This document shows, piece after piece, positions 20,454 through 30,307 of a stretch of 64,000 nt of DNA; the stretch's first letter is position 1; every line of letters begins with the position of its first letter. The notes under the pieces were generated by a model. It was given only the letters and a program-made list of their open reading frames with translations. It was not told the origin of the DNA and ran no database searches. Source of the DNA: Frankia sp. RB7 (GTDB lineage Bacteria > Pseudomonadota > Alphaproteobacteria > Rhizobiales > Xanthobacteraceae); contig JAUEPE010000009.1 of NCBI GenBank assembly GCA_030403585.1, positions 124,001 through 188,000 of the forward strand, written 5' to 3'. The position numbers and the translations under genes were made by a program.

Positions 20454-21875
20454 TCAGTAGCGGTAGTGGTCGCTCTTGTACGGACCTTCCTGCTTGACGC
20501 CGATATAGTCGGCCTGGTCCTTGCGCAGTTCGGTGAGCTTGACGCCGATCTTGGCGAGATGCAGGCGCGCGACCTTCTCGTCCAGCGACTTCGGCAGCAC
20601 GTAGACTTCCTTCTTGTACTTGCCGTCCTTGTTGTTGGCGAACAGCTCGATCTGCGCCAGCGTCTGGTTGGTGAAGGACGCCGACATCACGAAGGACGGA
20701 TGGCCCATCGCGTTGCCGAGGTTCACGAGGCGGCCTTCCGACAGCATGATGATGCGGTGCTTGTCGGGGAATTCGATCTCGTCGACCTGCGGCTTGATGT
20801 TGGTCCACTTCAGGTTACGCAGACCCGCGATCTGGATCTCGTTGTCGAAGTGGCCGATGTTGCAGACGATGGCGCGATCCTTCATCGCGCGCATGTGCTC
20901 GATGGTGATGATGTCCTTGTTGCCGGTCGCGGTGACGAAGATGTCGGCGCGGGGCGCGGCGTCTTCCATCGTCACGACCTCATAGCCTTCCATCGCCGCC
21001 TGCAGCGCGCAGATCGGATCGACTTCCGACACCATCACGCGGCAGCCGGCCTGGCGCAGCGATGCCGCCGAACCCTTGCCGACGTCGCCGAAGCCCGCGA
21101 CCATCGCGACCTTGCCCGACATCATCACGTCGGTGCCGCGGCGGATGCCGTCGACCAGCGATTCACGGCAGCCATAGAGGTTGTCGAACTTCGACTTGGT
21201 GACGCTGTCGTTGACGTTGATGGCGGGCCACAGCAGCGTGCCCGCCTTCTGCATGTCATAGAGACGATGCACGCCCGTGGTGGTCTCTTCGGAGACGCCC
21301 TTGATGCTCTTGGCGATCTCGGCGAAGTAGCCCTTCGGCTTTTCCTTGAGCTGCTTCTTCAGAAGCGCGAAGAAGACTTCCTCTTCTTCCGAGGCCGGCT
21401 TGTCCAGGAACGCGGTGTCGCCGTTCTCGGCGCGCAGACCGAGATGGACATACATGGTGGCATCGCCGCCGTCGTCGAGGATCATGTTCGGGTGACCGCC
21501 ACCGTGCCAGTCGAACAGTTTTGCGGTGTAGTCCCAGTATTCGGTCAGCGTCTCGCCCTTGACCGCGAACACCGGAATGCCGGCGGCGGCGATCGCAGCC
21601 GCAGCGTGGTCCTGCGTCGAATAGATGTTGCAGGAGACCCAGCGAACGTCAGCGCCGAGCGCTGCCAGCGTCTCGATCAGCACGCCGGTCTGGATGGTCA
21701 TGTGCAGCGAGCCTGCGATACGCGCGCCCTTCAGCGGCTGCTTCGGGCCGTACTCTTCGCGGGTGGCCATCAGGCCGGGCATCTCGGTCTCGGCCAGCGA
21801 GAGTTCCTTGCGGCCGAAATCGGCGAGCGAAATGTCCTTGACGATGTAATCGGTGAAGCCGGGCTTCGCGTTCAT
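20454..21875 (-). CDS. ahcY: Adenosylhomocysteinase (S-adenosyl-L-homocysteine hydrolase)
   Basis: A 473-aa NAD-dependent enzyme that splits S-adenosylhomocysteine into adenosine and homocysteine and relieves product inhibition of methyltransferases. It has [14 protein letters not shown] at the start, the NAD-binding [13 protein letters not shown], the NINDSV-type lysine block ([13 protein letters not shown]) and the C-terminal PYKSDHYRY. Length matches the long bacterial form with an insertion near residues 150-190. It lies 116 bp downstream of metK on the same strand. The spacer carries two strong hairpins. Confidence 0.98.
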   Translation of the reverse strand: MNAKPGFTDYIVKDISLADFGRKELSLAETEMPGLMATREEYGPKQPLKGARIAGSLHMTIQTGVLIETLAALGADVRWVSCNIYSTQDHAAAAIAAAGIPVFAVKGETLTEYWDYTAKLFDWHGGGHPNMILDDGGDATMYVHLGLRAENGDTAFLDKPASEEEEVFFALLKKQLKEKPKGYFAEIAKSIKGVSEETTTGVHRLYDMQKAGTLLWPAINVNDSVTKSKFDNLYGCRESLVDGIRRGTDVMMSGKVAMVAGFGDVGKGSAASLRQAGCRVMVSEVDPICALQAAMEGYEVVTMEDAAPRADIFVTATGNKDIITIEHMRAMKDRAIVCNIGHFDNEIQIAGLRNLKWTNIKPQVDEIEFPDKHRIIMLSEGRLVNLGNAMGHPSFVMSASFTNQTLAQIELFANNKDGKYKKEVYVLPKSLDEKVARLHLAKIGVKLTELRKDQADYIGVKQEGPYKSDHYRY

Positions 21876-21901
21876 TGCGAGTGTCCTGTTGTTGAACGGG
21901 C

Positions 21902-21980
21902 ATTCCGGGACACCTCAAAGAGGTACCCCGGAATCGCGACGTGAGGATTTAGGATCCGGGTTCGCAAGCGAACCCGGGAT
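21902..21980. repeat. Two palindromic hairpins between metK and ahcY
   Basis: Hairpin 1 (21902-21934) pairs ATTCCGGG with CCCGGAAT and inside it ACCTC with GAGGT, with a symmetric 2x2 internal loop and a 3-nt loop. Hairpin 2 (21956-21977) pairs CCGGGTTCGC with GCGAACCCGG around AA. In the minus-strand mRNA these lie after the metK stop and in the ahcY leader, 26 nt before its ATG. They may be palindromic repeat elements, an attenuator or mRNA stabilisers. They do not match the SAH or SAM riboswitch patterns I know. Confidence 0.6.
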
Positions 21981-21991
21981 GATGCAAAAAA

Positions 21992-23188
<1,197 letters not shown>

Positions 23189-23247
23189 CAGTAACCCCTT
23201 GTTCCGCCGCTTCAGGCGGAGTTTGCGATGTTTACCCTTGGATTATG

Positions 23248-24603
23248 TCAATCACGCCGGCGTGAGATGACGTAGGATTCGTCGAGAAACCAGAGCCCGT
23301 TGTACTTTCGCAGCACATCCCTGGCGGCATCCAGAGTGCGGCCGTTTTGAGTCATATCTGTCAACCGGTCGTCCTCAATCTGAGCGACATACACCGCCGC
23401 ATTCCACGCTGCAAAGGCCGTCGAGGTTCCGATGGTACCCGTCACCTCGTTGGGCAGCGCTTCCATATCATACCTGAAGATCGAACGGTTATCCGCGTAA
23501 GCATTAAAATTTAAGTCGCGGCCCAACGATCCAAGCTCATACTTAACGGCGCGCAATAGCTCATGACGGCTCACCGAGAAAGGATTTTCTCCGGGCCAGA
23601 TCGCCTGGATCATTTCCATGCCGGGATCGTGACCATGGGAGTGAATACCGATCAGGCGGCCGCCCGGGCGCAAGGCCTTGGCCAGCGGTGCGATGATCCG
23701 CTTGGCCCGGAAATTGACCGAGGACAGCGCCCGGTATGGCTGGGATGCGATGACGAGGTCGAAATTGGCCTCGGTCTGCCCCGGCCGCGGAATGGTCGAA
23801 TCCAGCAGGAACCGGTGGTCCTCGCGGTAGAGCACCAGCACGACCGGCCGCTCATATAGCGGCATCGCCGTGCGCGGGCTGATCGCGGCGCGCCAGTTCT
23901 GCTCCAGGAACGGCCGCAACTCGGCGATCTGCTGCTCGAATTCGCCCGATGAAGCGCCCCGCAGCGGGACCTCGTGCCAGACAGTGGCAGCCGCGGCCGC
24001 GGGCGAGGCCGGCGTCAGCCAGGGCGCCTCCGAGTAGAACATGTTGGTGAAGACGAAAACCGACGCCGGATGCTCGAAAATGCGGTCCGGCACCTTCTCC
24101 AGAGTCAGCCGCAAATCCTCGGGGCTGAGCTCCTTGCCGGCCACGTAGAACGGCATGTGCGGGTAGCGTTCGTGCGTGGCGCGCAGCACCCGCGCCAGCA
24201 CCGTGCCATCGCCGACACCGGCATCGAAGATGCGCAATGCCGGGGGGCGTGGATGGATGCTGGCCAGTTCCAGCGCGACGCGCTCCGCAACGACCCGCTT
24301 CTCGCTGCAGGTGTGGACGAACAGCAGGTACTTCTGCCGGTTCTCGAAGAAGCGGAAATTGCCGCGCGGATCGCGCTTTTCCGGAGGCACCTGGAGCCCT
24401 CGCGGCGGCGGCAGGCCGCCCGTCGTGGACGCGGCGATATAGGCCTGGATCCGATCCAGCGTGTCGATGGTGATGCGCTTGCCCTCGCGCAGCCGGTGCA
24501 CGAGCTTCCCATCGTTCACTGCCCGCCGGCCAAACGTCGATTCCGCCATGTCCGCCTTGCGGCAGAACTCGGTGATTTGGCTCAGGATTTCGTCATTTTT
24601 CAT
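23248..24603 (-). CDS. HTH domain fused to a SAM-methyltransferase-like domain
   Basis: A 451-aa protein not assigned to a named family. Residues about 5-58 form a small all-helical unit (LSQITEFCRKADMAESTFG, then RITIDTLDRIQAYIA) resembling a phage-repressor-like helix-turn-helix. A Pro-rich linker (64-80) follows. Residues about 100-330 look like a class I methyltransferase: motif I IFDAGVGDGTVL (125-136), a motif IV-like DLVIASQPY (282-290) and post-motif LRPGGRLIGIHSHG (311-324). Its position just upstream of metK and ahcY suggests a SAM-responsive regulator or a methyltransferase with DNA targeting; both are inference. ATG 24603 was preferred to in-frame 24732. It is divergent from the caspase-like gene. 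Confidence 0.72.
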   Translation of the reverse strand: MKNDEILSQITEFCRKADMAESTFGRRAVNDGKLVHRLREGKRITIDTLDRIQAYIAASTTGGLPPPRGLQVPPEKRDPRGNFRFFENRQKYLLFVHTCSEKRVVAERVALELASIHPRPPALRIFDAGVGDGTVLARVLRATHERYPHMPFYVAGKELSPEDLRLTLEKVPDRIFEHPASVFVFTNMFYSEAPWLTPASPAAAAATVWHEVPLRGASSGEFEQQIAELRPFLEQNWRAAISPRTAMPLYERPVVLVLYREDHRFLLDSTIPRPGQTEANFDLVIASQPYRALSSVNFRAKRIIAPLAKALRPGGRLIGIHSHGHDPGMEMIQAIWPGENPFSVSRHELLRAVKYELGSLGRDLNFNAYADNRSIFRYDMEALPNEVTGTIGTSTAFAAWNAAVYVAQIEDDRLTDMTQNGRTLDAARDVLRKYNGLWFLDESYVISRRRD

Positions 24604-24779
24604 GAGTGGGACGAAGGTGGGCAGGAAAGTTGGGACCCGTCTCTTAGCAAGTTCTGCCCACTCTGGGAATACCGGAGTAAAGCACCCGTCCCGCCATGTT
24701 GGGGATGACGAGAGCGATGAACCCCGGCGCATCGCCGGGCAACAAACAAGCGCCTCTCCTCAGGTCCGGGATCATTGCC

Positions 24780-26498
24780 ATGCGCCGCCTGCTCGTCGCG
24801 CTCTGCCTGCTCGCTGCAACGCTGTTGTCGGCGCCCGCATCCGCCCAATCGCGCAGCCAGCTCGGGCCGCTCTGCACCACCGAGACCACGCCGGCGGACC
24901 AGATGGTCGACGCCTGCAGCAAGATCATCGCGCTGAAGGTTTTCAAGGGCGAGCAGCTCGCGACCGTCTATTTCTGGCGCGCGGTGGGCTGGAACAAGAA
25001 GGGCGACTATGCCCGGGTCATTGCCGATACCACTGAGGCGATCCGGCTGCAGCCGAGCCAGGCCGTCTACAACATGCGGGGCTCGGCCTATTACGACAAG
25101 GGCGACTACGATATCGCGATCGCGGATTTCGACGATGCGCTCAAGCTCGGCCCGCCAAGCGGCATCATCTTCCACAACCGCGGCAATGCCTGGCGCGGCA
25201 AGGGCGACTACGCCAAGGCGATCGCCGACTACGACATGTCGATCAAGGCCGATCCGAAATCGGCGTTCTCGTTCCAGAACCGCGGCATCGCGAAGGGAGC
25301 GCTCGGCGATCTCGATGGCGCGCTCTCCGACATCAACCAGGCGATTCGGCTCGATCCGGCGCTGCCGCAGCCGCTGATCAACCGCACCGCGATCTGGCGC
25401 GCGAAGAACGATCTCGATCGCGCCATTGCCGACGGCAGCGAGGCGATCCGGCTTGCCAAGGACAAGCCGCCGGTCAACATCATGACGCCGCCGAACAGCG
25501 TGCTGATCTCCGCCTACACCCATCGCGCGCTGGCCTACGAGGCCAAGGGCGACTACGCGCGTGCGAAGGACGACTACAACGCCACGCTCGCAATCGTGGC
25601 CTCGGACGCCGGCAGCAAGGCCAATCAGGCCACCGCAAAAGTGAGGCTGTCGCTGGTGACGGATACAGCCGCGCCGATCCCGCGCGATGCGCCAGCGCCG
25701 TCAGGACAACAGCAGACCACGCCCGCGCAGCAGCAGGGTAACGCCGCGCCTGCGCCGTCACCTGCCCCCGCAACGCCCGGCAAGCGCATGGCGCTCGTCA
25801 TCGGCAACGGCGCTTATACCCATGTGAAGGCACTGCCCAACCCGCCCAACGACGCGCGCGCCGTCGCCAAGAGCCTGCGTGACATCGGCTTCATCGTGTC
25901 GGAGGGCGTCGACCTCGACCGCGCCGCGATGCAGAAGATGACGCGAGAGTTTCTGCGCGAGGCGGCGCGGGCGCAGGTGGCCTTGGTCTATTATGCCGGT
26001 CACGGCGTACAGGTCGACGGCCGCAACTATCTCATTCCCGTCGACGTCGAGCTCAAGCCCGGCGCGAGCATGACCGCGGCGATGATCGACATGGACACCA
26101 TCATGGCCGGCCTCGACGACCAGGTACGTACCAACATCCTGATCTTCGATGCCTGCCGCAACAATCCGATGGCCCGGCAGGTCGCAAGCACCGGCAGCAA
26201 TCGTGGCATCGAGGGCGCATCAGGCCTCGCAGCTCCGTCGAGCCTAGGGTCCGGCGCGACGTTGGGGGCCGGCACGCTGATCGCATTCGCGACCGCACCG
26301 GGCCAGGTGGCGCTCGATGGCGAAGGCGCCAATTCGCCGTTCTCCGCGGCGCTGTCCCGCCATCTCGGCACGCCAGGGCTCGAGGTGCAGCAGATGCTGA
26401 CGCGGGTACGGGCCGAGGTGGTCTCGGGCACGAAGAACAAGCAGGTGCCGTGGTCGAACTCGTCACTGCTGGGCGAGGTTTATCTGGCGGAGAAGTGA
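24780..26498 (+). CDS. Secreted TPR-caspase-like protein (orthocaspase/peptidase C14)
   Basis: A 572-aa exported protein. A signal peptide spans residues 1-23 (cleavage after ASA). Several TPR repeats cover about 57-275, each with the KGDYxxAIADxxxAI pattern. A Pro/Gln-rich linker (298-333) leads to a caspase-fold domain starting KRMALVIGNGAY. The catalytic dyad is visible: His408 in YYAGHGVQ and Cys459 in FDACRNNP. Family members cleave after basic residues; here a periplasmic protease or scaffold role is inferred from the signal peptide. ATG 24780 starts exactly at the signal peptide; the longer in-frame start at 24696 would mask it. It is divergent from the HTH-methyltransferase gene. Confidence 0.88.
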   Translation: MRRLLVALCLLAATLLSAPASAQSRSQLGPLCTTETTPADQMVDACSKIIALKVFKGEQLATVYFWRAVGWNKKGDYARVIADTTEAIRLQPSQAVYNMRGSAYYDKGDYDIAIADFDDALKLGPPSGIIFHNRGNAWRGKGDYAKAIADYDMSIKADPKSAFSFQNRGIAKGALGDLDGALSDINQAIRLDPALPQPLINRTAIWRAKNDLDRAIADGSEAIRLAKDKPPVNIMTPPNSVLISAYTHRALAYEAKGDYARAKDDYNATLAIVASDAGSKANQATAKVRLSLVTDTAAPIPRDAPAPSGQQQTTPAQQQGNAAPAPSPAPATPGKRMALVIGNGAYTHVKALPNPPNDARAVAKSLRDIGFIVSEGVDLDRAAMQKMTREFLREAARAQVALVYYAGHGVQVDGRNYLIPVDVELKPGASMTAAMIDMDTIMAGLDDQVRTNILIFDACRNNPMARQVASTGSNRGIEGASGLAAPSSLGSGATLGAGTLIAFATAPGQVALDGEGANSPFSAALSRHLGTPGLEVQQMLTRVRAEVVSGTKNKQVPWSNSSLLGEVYLAEK

Positions 26499-26556
26499 AG
26501 GCAGCGGGATTGTTGCTTGCGGTGGTGCGGGGCGCTCGCCCCACCCTCAGTGGTCA

Positions 26557-26665
26557 TCGCCCGGCTTGACCGGGCGATCCAATATTCCGAGAGATCTGTG
26601 GTTCATCGAGAAGCCGCGGCCTACTGGATTCCCCTCCTTCGCGGGGAATGACATCGGAGTTTTGT
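26557..26665 (-). repeat. Palindromic intergenic repeat, copy related to 44048-44166
   Basis: On the minus strand this reads a GGAATCCAGTA segment, a CCGCGGCTTCTC core, a TCTCGGAATATTGG segment and a terminal hairpin TCGCCCGG / CCGGGCGA (26557-26564 with 26570-26577). The same order of blocks is present on the plus strand at 44066-44166, so both are copies of one element of about 110 bp in opposite orientation. It fills the space between the convergent caspase-like and MetE-like genes. Confidence 0.7.
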
Positions 26666-26670
26666 GAGCC

Positions 26671-27789
26671 TTACTGCCCCCACACTTCCTTCGCGATCTC
26701 CACCGCGAGGCCGAGCTTGGCCCACTGCTCCTCCTCGGAGAGGATGTTGCCCTCCTCCGTCGAGGCGAAGCCGCACTGCGGCGACAGCGCGAGCTGCTCC
26801 AGCGGGGCGAACTTGGAGGCTTCTTCCAGACGACGCTTGATGTCGTCCTTCTTCTCGAGCTCGCCGAACTTCGAGGTGATGACGCCGACCACGACGACCT
26901 TGTTGCCCTTGGGCAGGAAGCGCAGCGGCTCGAAGCCACCGGCGCGGTCGCTATCGTATTCGAGGAAGTAGCCGTCGTAATTGGTGCCGGCCAGCATGGT
27001 CTCGGCCACCGGCTCGTAGCCGCCCGAAGAAATCCACGTGGAGCGGAAATTGCCGCGGCAGACATGCGTGGTCACCACCATGTCGGCGGGCTTCTCGGCC
27101 AGCGCGTAGTTGATGATGCGCGCGTAGATCTGCTGGAGGCCTTCCGGATTGTCGCCGCGCTCGCGCGCCTTCTGCAATTCGTCCGGCGAGCAGAGATAGG
27201 CCCACACGGTGTCGTCGAACTGTAGATAGCGGCAGCCGGCGTCGTAGAACGCCTTGACGGCCTTGCGGTAGGTCTTGCCGAGGTCCTCGTAGAAGGCATC
27301 GAGATCGGGATAGACGTCCTTGGAGATCGCCTTGCGGCCGCCGCGGAAGTGCAGCACGGCTGGCGAGGGGATCGTCATCTTGGCAGTGACGTGGGCCTGG
27401 TCGGCGGACTTCTTGAGGAAGCGGAAATGATCCAGCATCGGATGGTCATCGGGGAAATCGAGCTTGTCGATCACCCGGACCGCGTCGTGGCGGGTCTCGA
27501 CGCCTGCGAACTGGATGCCCGTGTCCGGGTGAAACATTTCGCAGCCGGTGAGCTTGGCCAGGAAGTCGAAATGCCACCAGGAGCGGCGGAATTCGCCGTC
27601 GGTCGCGAGCTTCAGGCCGACCGAGGCCTGCTTGTGCACGACCTTCTCGATCTCCATGTCCTCGATCTTGCGCAGATCGTCGGCCGAGATCTCGCCCTTC
27701 TCAAGCCGGATGCGGGCTTCCTTGATCTTGGCCGGGCGCAGAAGGCTGCCGACTTCGTCGGCGCGGAAGGGGGCTTTGGTTCGCTGCAT
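26671..27789 (-). CDS. MetE-like cobalamin-independent methionine synthase family protein (single domain)
   Basis: A 372-aa (beta/alpha)8 protein homologous to the C-terminal catalytic half of MetE, like the YxjG/YxjH group. It transfers a methyl group to a thiol, probably homocysteine. The four zinc ligands expected from MetE are present: His242 and Cys244 (THVCRGNF), Glu277 (FLEYD) and Cys339 (SPQCGF). The N-terminal MetE domain that binds polyglutamylated folate is absent, so the methyl donor may not be methyl-THF. The start is 20 bp after the livF stop, making this the last gene of the LIV transporter operon. That context suggests the transporter brings in its substrate. Confidence 0.85.
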   Translation of the reverse strand: MQRTKAPFRADEVGSLLRPAKIKEARIRLEKGEISADDLRKIEDMEIEKVVHKQASVGLKLATDGEFRRSWWHFDFLAKLTGCEMFHPDTGIQFAGVETRHDAVRVIDKLDFPDDHPMLDHFRFLKKSADQAHVTAKMTIPSPAVLHFRGGRKAISKDVYPDLDAFYEDLGKTYRKAVKAFYDAGCRYLQFDDTVWAYLCSPDELQKARERGDNPEGLQQIYARIINYALAEKPADMVVTTHVCRGNFRSTWISSGGYEPVAETMLAGTNYDGYFLEYDSDRAGGFEPLRFLPKGNKVVVVGVITSKFGELEKKDDIKRRLEEASKFAPLEQLALSPQCGFASTEEGNILSEEEQWAKLGLAVEIAKEVWGQ

Positions 27790-27809
27790 TTCATACTCCC
27801 GAGATATTC

Positions 27810-28526
27810 TTAATGAGCCGCCGCCCCTGCGACGCCGAGGTGTCGCTCCAGGACCGACGGGTCGGCCTTCAGCGCGGCGCTCGGGGCGTCGTGGACGATC
27901 GTTCCGCGCTCCAATATCACAACACGGTCGGCGAGCCCCAGAATCTTTTGCGCATTCTGCTCAACGATGATCGAGCAGATGCCGCCAGCCCGGGTAATGG
28001 TCCCGATCGCTTTCAACAGCTCCTCGACGATGATGGGGGCAAGGCCCTCGGTCGGCTCGTCCAGCAGCAGGACTTTTGGGTTGAGGGTCAGCGCACGGCC
28101 GATCGCCAGCATCTGCTGCTCACCGCCGGAGAGCTGGTTGCCGAAATTGCTCCGCCGCTCCTTCAGCCGCGGAAACATCTCGTAGACCCTCTCGACGGTC
28201 CAGGGACCGGGCTGTGCCACCGCGGTCATGTTCTCCTCCACCGTGAGGGAGCGGAAGATGTTGCGCTCCTGCGGCACCCAGCCAATGCCGGCGCGCGCCC
28301 GCTGGTCCGGCCGCATGGTCGTGACGTCGGTGCTGCCGAGGGTGACGTTACCGGAGAAACGGCGGGTGACGCCGACGATGGAGTTGATCAGCGTGGTCTT
28401 GCCGGTACCGTTGCGCCCGAGCAGCGCCAGCACCTGCCCCTCGGCAAGGCACAGGGACATGTTGGGCAGCACCACCGCCTCACCATAGCCGGCGCGCAGG
28501 GCATCGATTGCGAGCAGGTCAGACAT
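27810..28526 (-). CDS. livF: LIV-type ABC transporter ATPase (LivF-like)
   Basis: A 238-aa ATP-binding subunit with Walker A LLGRNGTGKTTL, signature LSGGEQQMLAIGRAL and Walker B VLLLDEPTEGLAP. This small ATPase partners LivG in hydrophobic amino-acid and amide uptake systems. It overlaps livG by 8 bp and lies upstream of the MetE-like gene. The ligand is set by the binding protein at 31389-32567. Confidence 0.9.
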   Translation of the reverse strand: MSDLLAIDALRAGYGEAVVLPNMSLCLAEGQVLALLGRNGTGKTTLINSIVGVTRRFSGNVTLGSTDVTTMRPDQRARAGIGWVPQERNIFRSLTVEENMTAVAQPGPWTVERVYEMFPRLKERRSNFGNQLSGGEQQMLAIGRALTLNPKVLLLDEPTEGLAPIIVEELLKAIGTITRAGGICSIIVEQNAQKILGLADRVVILERGTIVHDAPSAALKADPSVLERHLGVAGAAAH

Positions 28527-29274
28527 TGACCGCCTCCTCGCCGAGATAGACCGCCTTCACCTGCGGATCGCGCGCGACCTGGTCGGGCGGGCCTTCGGTC
28601 AGTAGCGCGCCGGAGACCAGTACCGAGATGCGGTCGGCAAAGGAGAACACGAGATCCATGTCATGCTCGATCAGCAGCACGGTCACGTCGCGCGGCAGGC
28701 TACCTACGACGGCGAGAATGTCGTGGCGCTCGCTCTCGGGCACGCCGGCGGCGGGCTCGTCGAGCAGCAGCACCCGCGGCTTGGCGGCGATCGCGACCGC
28801 GATCTCGAGCAGGCGCTGCTTGCCGTAGGGCAGCGTCACGGTCTCTTCATTCATGACGTCGAGCAAATGGAAACGCGTCAGGAGATCGGCGATCTCGTCA
28901 TTGACGTCGTTGCGCGTGCCCATCCGGCGCCACCAGTCGCCGCCGTGACCGAGGCGTTCGGAGACGGCAAGGCCAATGGTCTCTAAGGGCGTGAGATCAG
29001 GATAGAGCTGATTGATCTGGAAGGTGCGCGACAGGCCGCGCAGAACGCGCTTGTGGACGGGCAGATCGGTGATGTCCTGGCCTTCGAGCAGGATACGGCC
29101 CGAGTTCGGCTTGAGCACGCCGGTGAGCTGGTTGATCACCGTGGTCTTGCCGGCGCCGTTCGGGCCGATCAGCGCGTGACGAGCCCCCTGCTCGATCTTC
29201 AGGGAGAGATCGCGCGTAACGCGCAGGCCGCCGAACTGCTTTTCGAGATTCTGGGTTTCGAGCGCGATGGTCAT
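28519..29274 (-). CDS. livG: LIV-type ABC transporter ATPase (LivG-like)
   Basis: A 251-aa ATP-binding subunit with Walker A LIGPNGAGKTTVINQL, Walker B VLLLDEPAAG and the H-loop LLIEHDMDLVFSF. The signature region reads LPYGKQR, a common LivG variant of LSGGQ. The C-terminal YLGEE tail is typical of LivG. It overlaps livM by 4 bp and livF by 8 bp, indicating tight co-translation. Confidence 0.9.
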   Translation of the reverse strand: MTIALETQNLEKQFGGLRVTRDLSLKIEQGARHALIGPNGAGKTTVINQLTGVLKPNSGRILLEGQDITDLPVHKRVLRGLSRTFQINQLYPDLTPLETIGLAVSERLGHGGDWWRRMGTRNDVNDEIADLLTRFHLLDVMNEETVTLPYGKQRLLEIAVAIAAKPRVLLLDEPAAGVPESERHDILAVVGSLPRDVTVLLIEHDMDLVFSFADRISVLVSGALLTEGPPDQVARDPQVKAVYLGEEAVNV

Positions 29275-30299
29275 GCGTCGCTCTCCGGCACGGCGACGGC
29301 GGCCTTACGCCCGACGACCTGCTTGATGATCAGGTTCGGCACATACAGCACCCAGCGATGCAGGCGCTTGCGGCCGACCAGCACGATCACGACCAGCACG
29401 AGGCCGATCCAGAACTGCCAATATTGCGGGGTGATGGTGGAGAACACTTCCTGGAGGATGCGGAAGATCACCGCGCCAACCAGCCCGCCATAGAGATAGC
29501 CGGTGCCGCCGATGACGAGCACCAGCATCAGGTCGGCGGAGCGGTCGAAGGCGAACACGTCGAGCGAGGCGATCGCGGTGGTCTGGGTGAATAGCGCGCC
29601 TGCGATGCCGGCGTAGAACGCAGCCAGCGTACAGATCGCGATCAGGCGGCGGTTGACGGGGATACCGATGGCCGCAGCGCGGAGCGGATTGTTCTTGATC
29701 GCACGCAGCGACAGGCCGAACGGCGAATGCACGATGCGCCGGGCGAGAAGGAACAGCACGAACAGCACAGCCAGTGAATAGAAGAAGCCGGCCTTGCCGA
29801 ACATGTCAAACGGGATCTCGCCGAGGATCGGCTGCATCTCGATACCCTGCAGGCCGTCGGTGCCGCCGGTGATGTTGGAGAAGCGCTCGGCGAGTGCCTC
29901 CAGCAGCAACGCTATGCCGAGCGTCACCATCAATCGCGTCAGGTCGACGCCGCGGATCACCAGGAAGCTGGTGGCGAAGCCGAGCACCATCGCGGCGAGG
30001 CCTGCGGCAATCAGCGCCAGCACCGGCTCGTTGATGATGCCGTGCAGCGCCAGCAACCCCGCAGCATAGGCGCCGACGCCGAAGAAGGCGGCGTGGCCGA
30101 GCGAGACGATGCCGGCATAGCCGAGGATGAGGTCGAGCGACATCGCAAACAGCGCCAGCCGCAGGATGTCGGTCATGATCAGATAGCGCGTGGGAAACAG
30201 GAAGCCGCAAGCGAGCACGACGAGCCAGAAGGCGGCCTCGCCGTAGTGCCAGCGCGCCTGCCGCTGGGCGTGATAACCGACGTCGGAAGAAGCGTTCAT
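29271..30299 (-). CDS. livM: LIV-type ABC transporter permease (LivM-like)
   Basis: A 342-aa inner-membrane permease. After a 20-aa cytosolic start, about nine to ten hydrophobic helices follow, with the LivM signature YAGIVSLGHAAFFGVGAYAA and the cytoplasmic loop RAIKNNPLRAAAIGIPV. I placed the start at ATG 30299; a longer frame reaching 30587 overlaps livH and is not credible. The gap to livH is 8 bp. Confidence 0.9.
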   Translation of the reverse strand: MNASSDVGYHAQRQARWHYGEAAFWLVVLACGFLFPTRYLIMTDILRLALFAMSLDLILGYAGIVSLGHAAFFGVGAYAAGLLALHGIINEPVLALIAAGLAAMVLGFATSFLVIRGVDLTRLMVTLGIALLLEALAERFSNITGGTDGLQGIEMQPILGEIPFDMFGKAGFFYSLAVLFVLFLLARRIVHSPFGLSLRAIKNNPLRAAAIGIPVNRRLIAICTLAAFYAGIAGALFTQTTAIASLDVFAFDRSADLMLVLVIGGTGYLYGGLVGAVIFRILQEVFSTITPQYWQFWIGLVLVVIVLVGRKRLHRWVLYVPNLIIKQVVGRKAAVAVPESDA

Positions 30300-30307
30300 C
30301 GGCAAAC

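Noticed and set aside
23189..23247. SAM-II or SAM/SAH riboswitch in the metK leader
   Set aside because: The leader is only 59 bp, with one 6-bp hairpin (23203-23220) and without the conserved ACGGCUUCCUG-type core of SAM/SAH switches or the SAM-II pseudoknot pattern. It was not annotated as a riboswitch.
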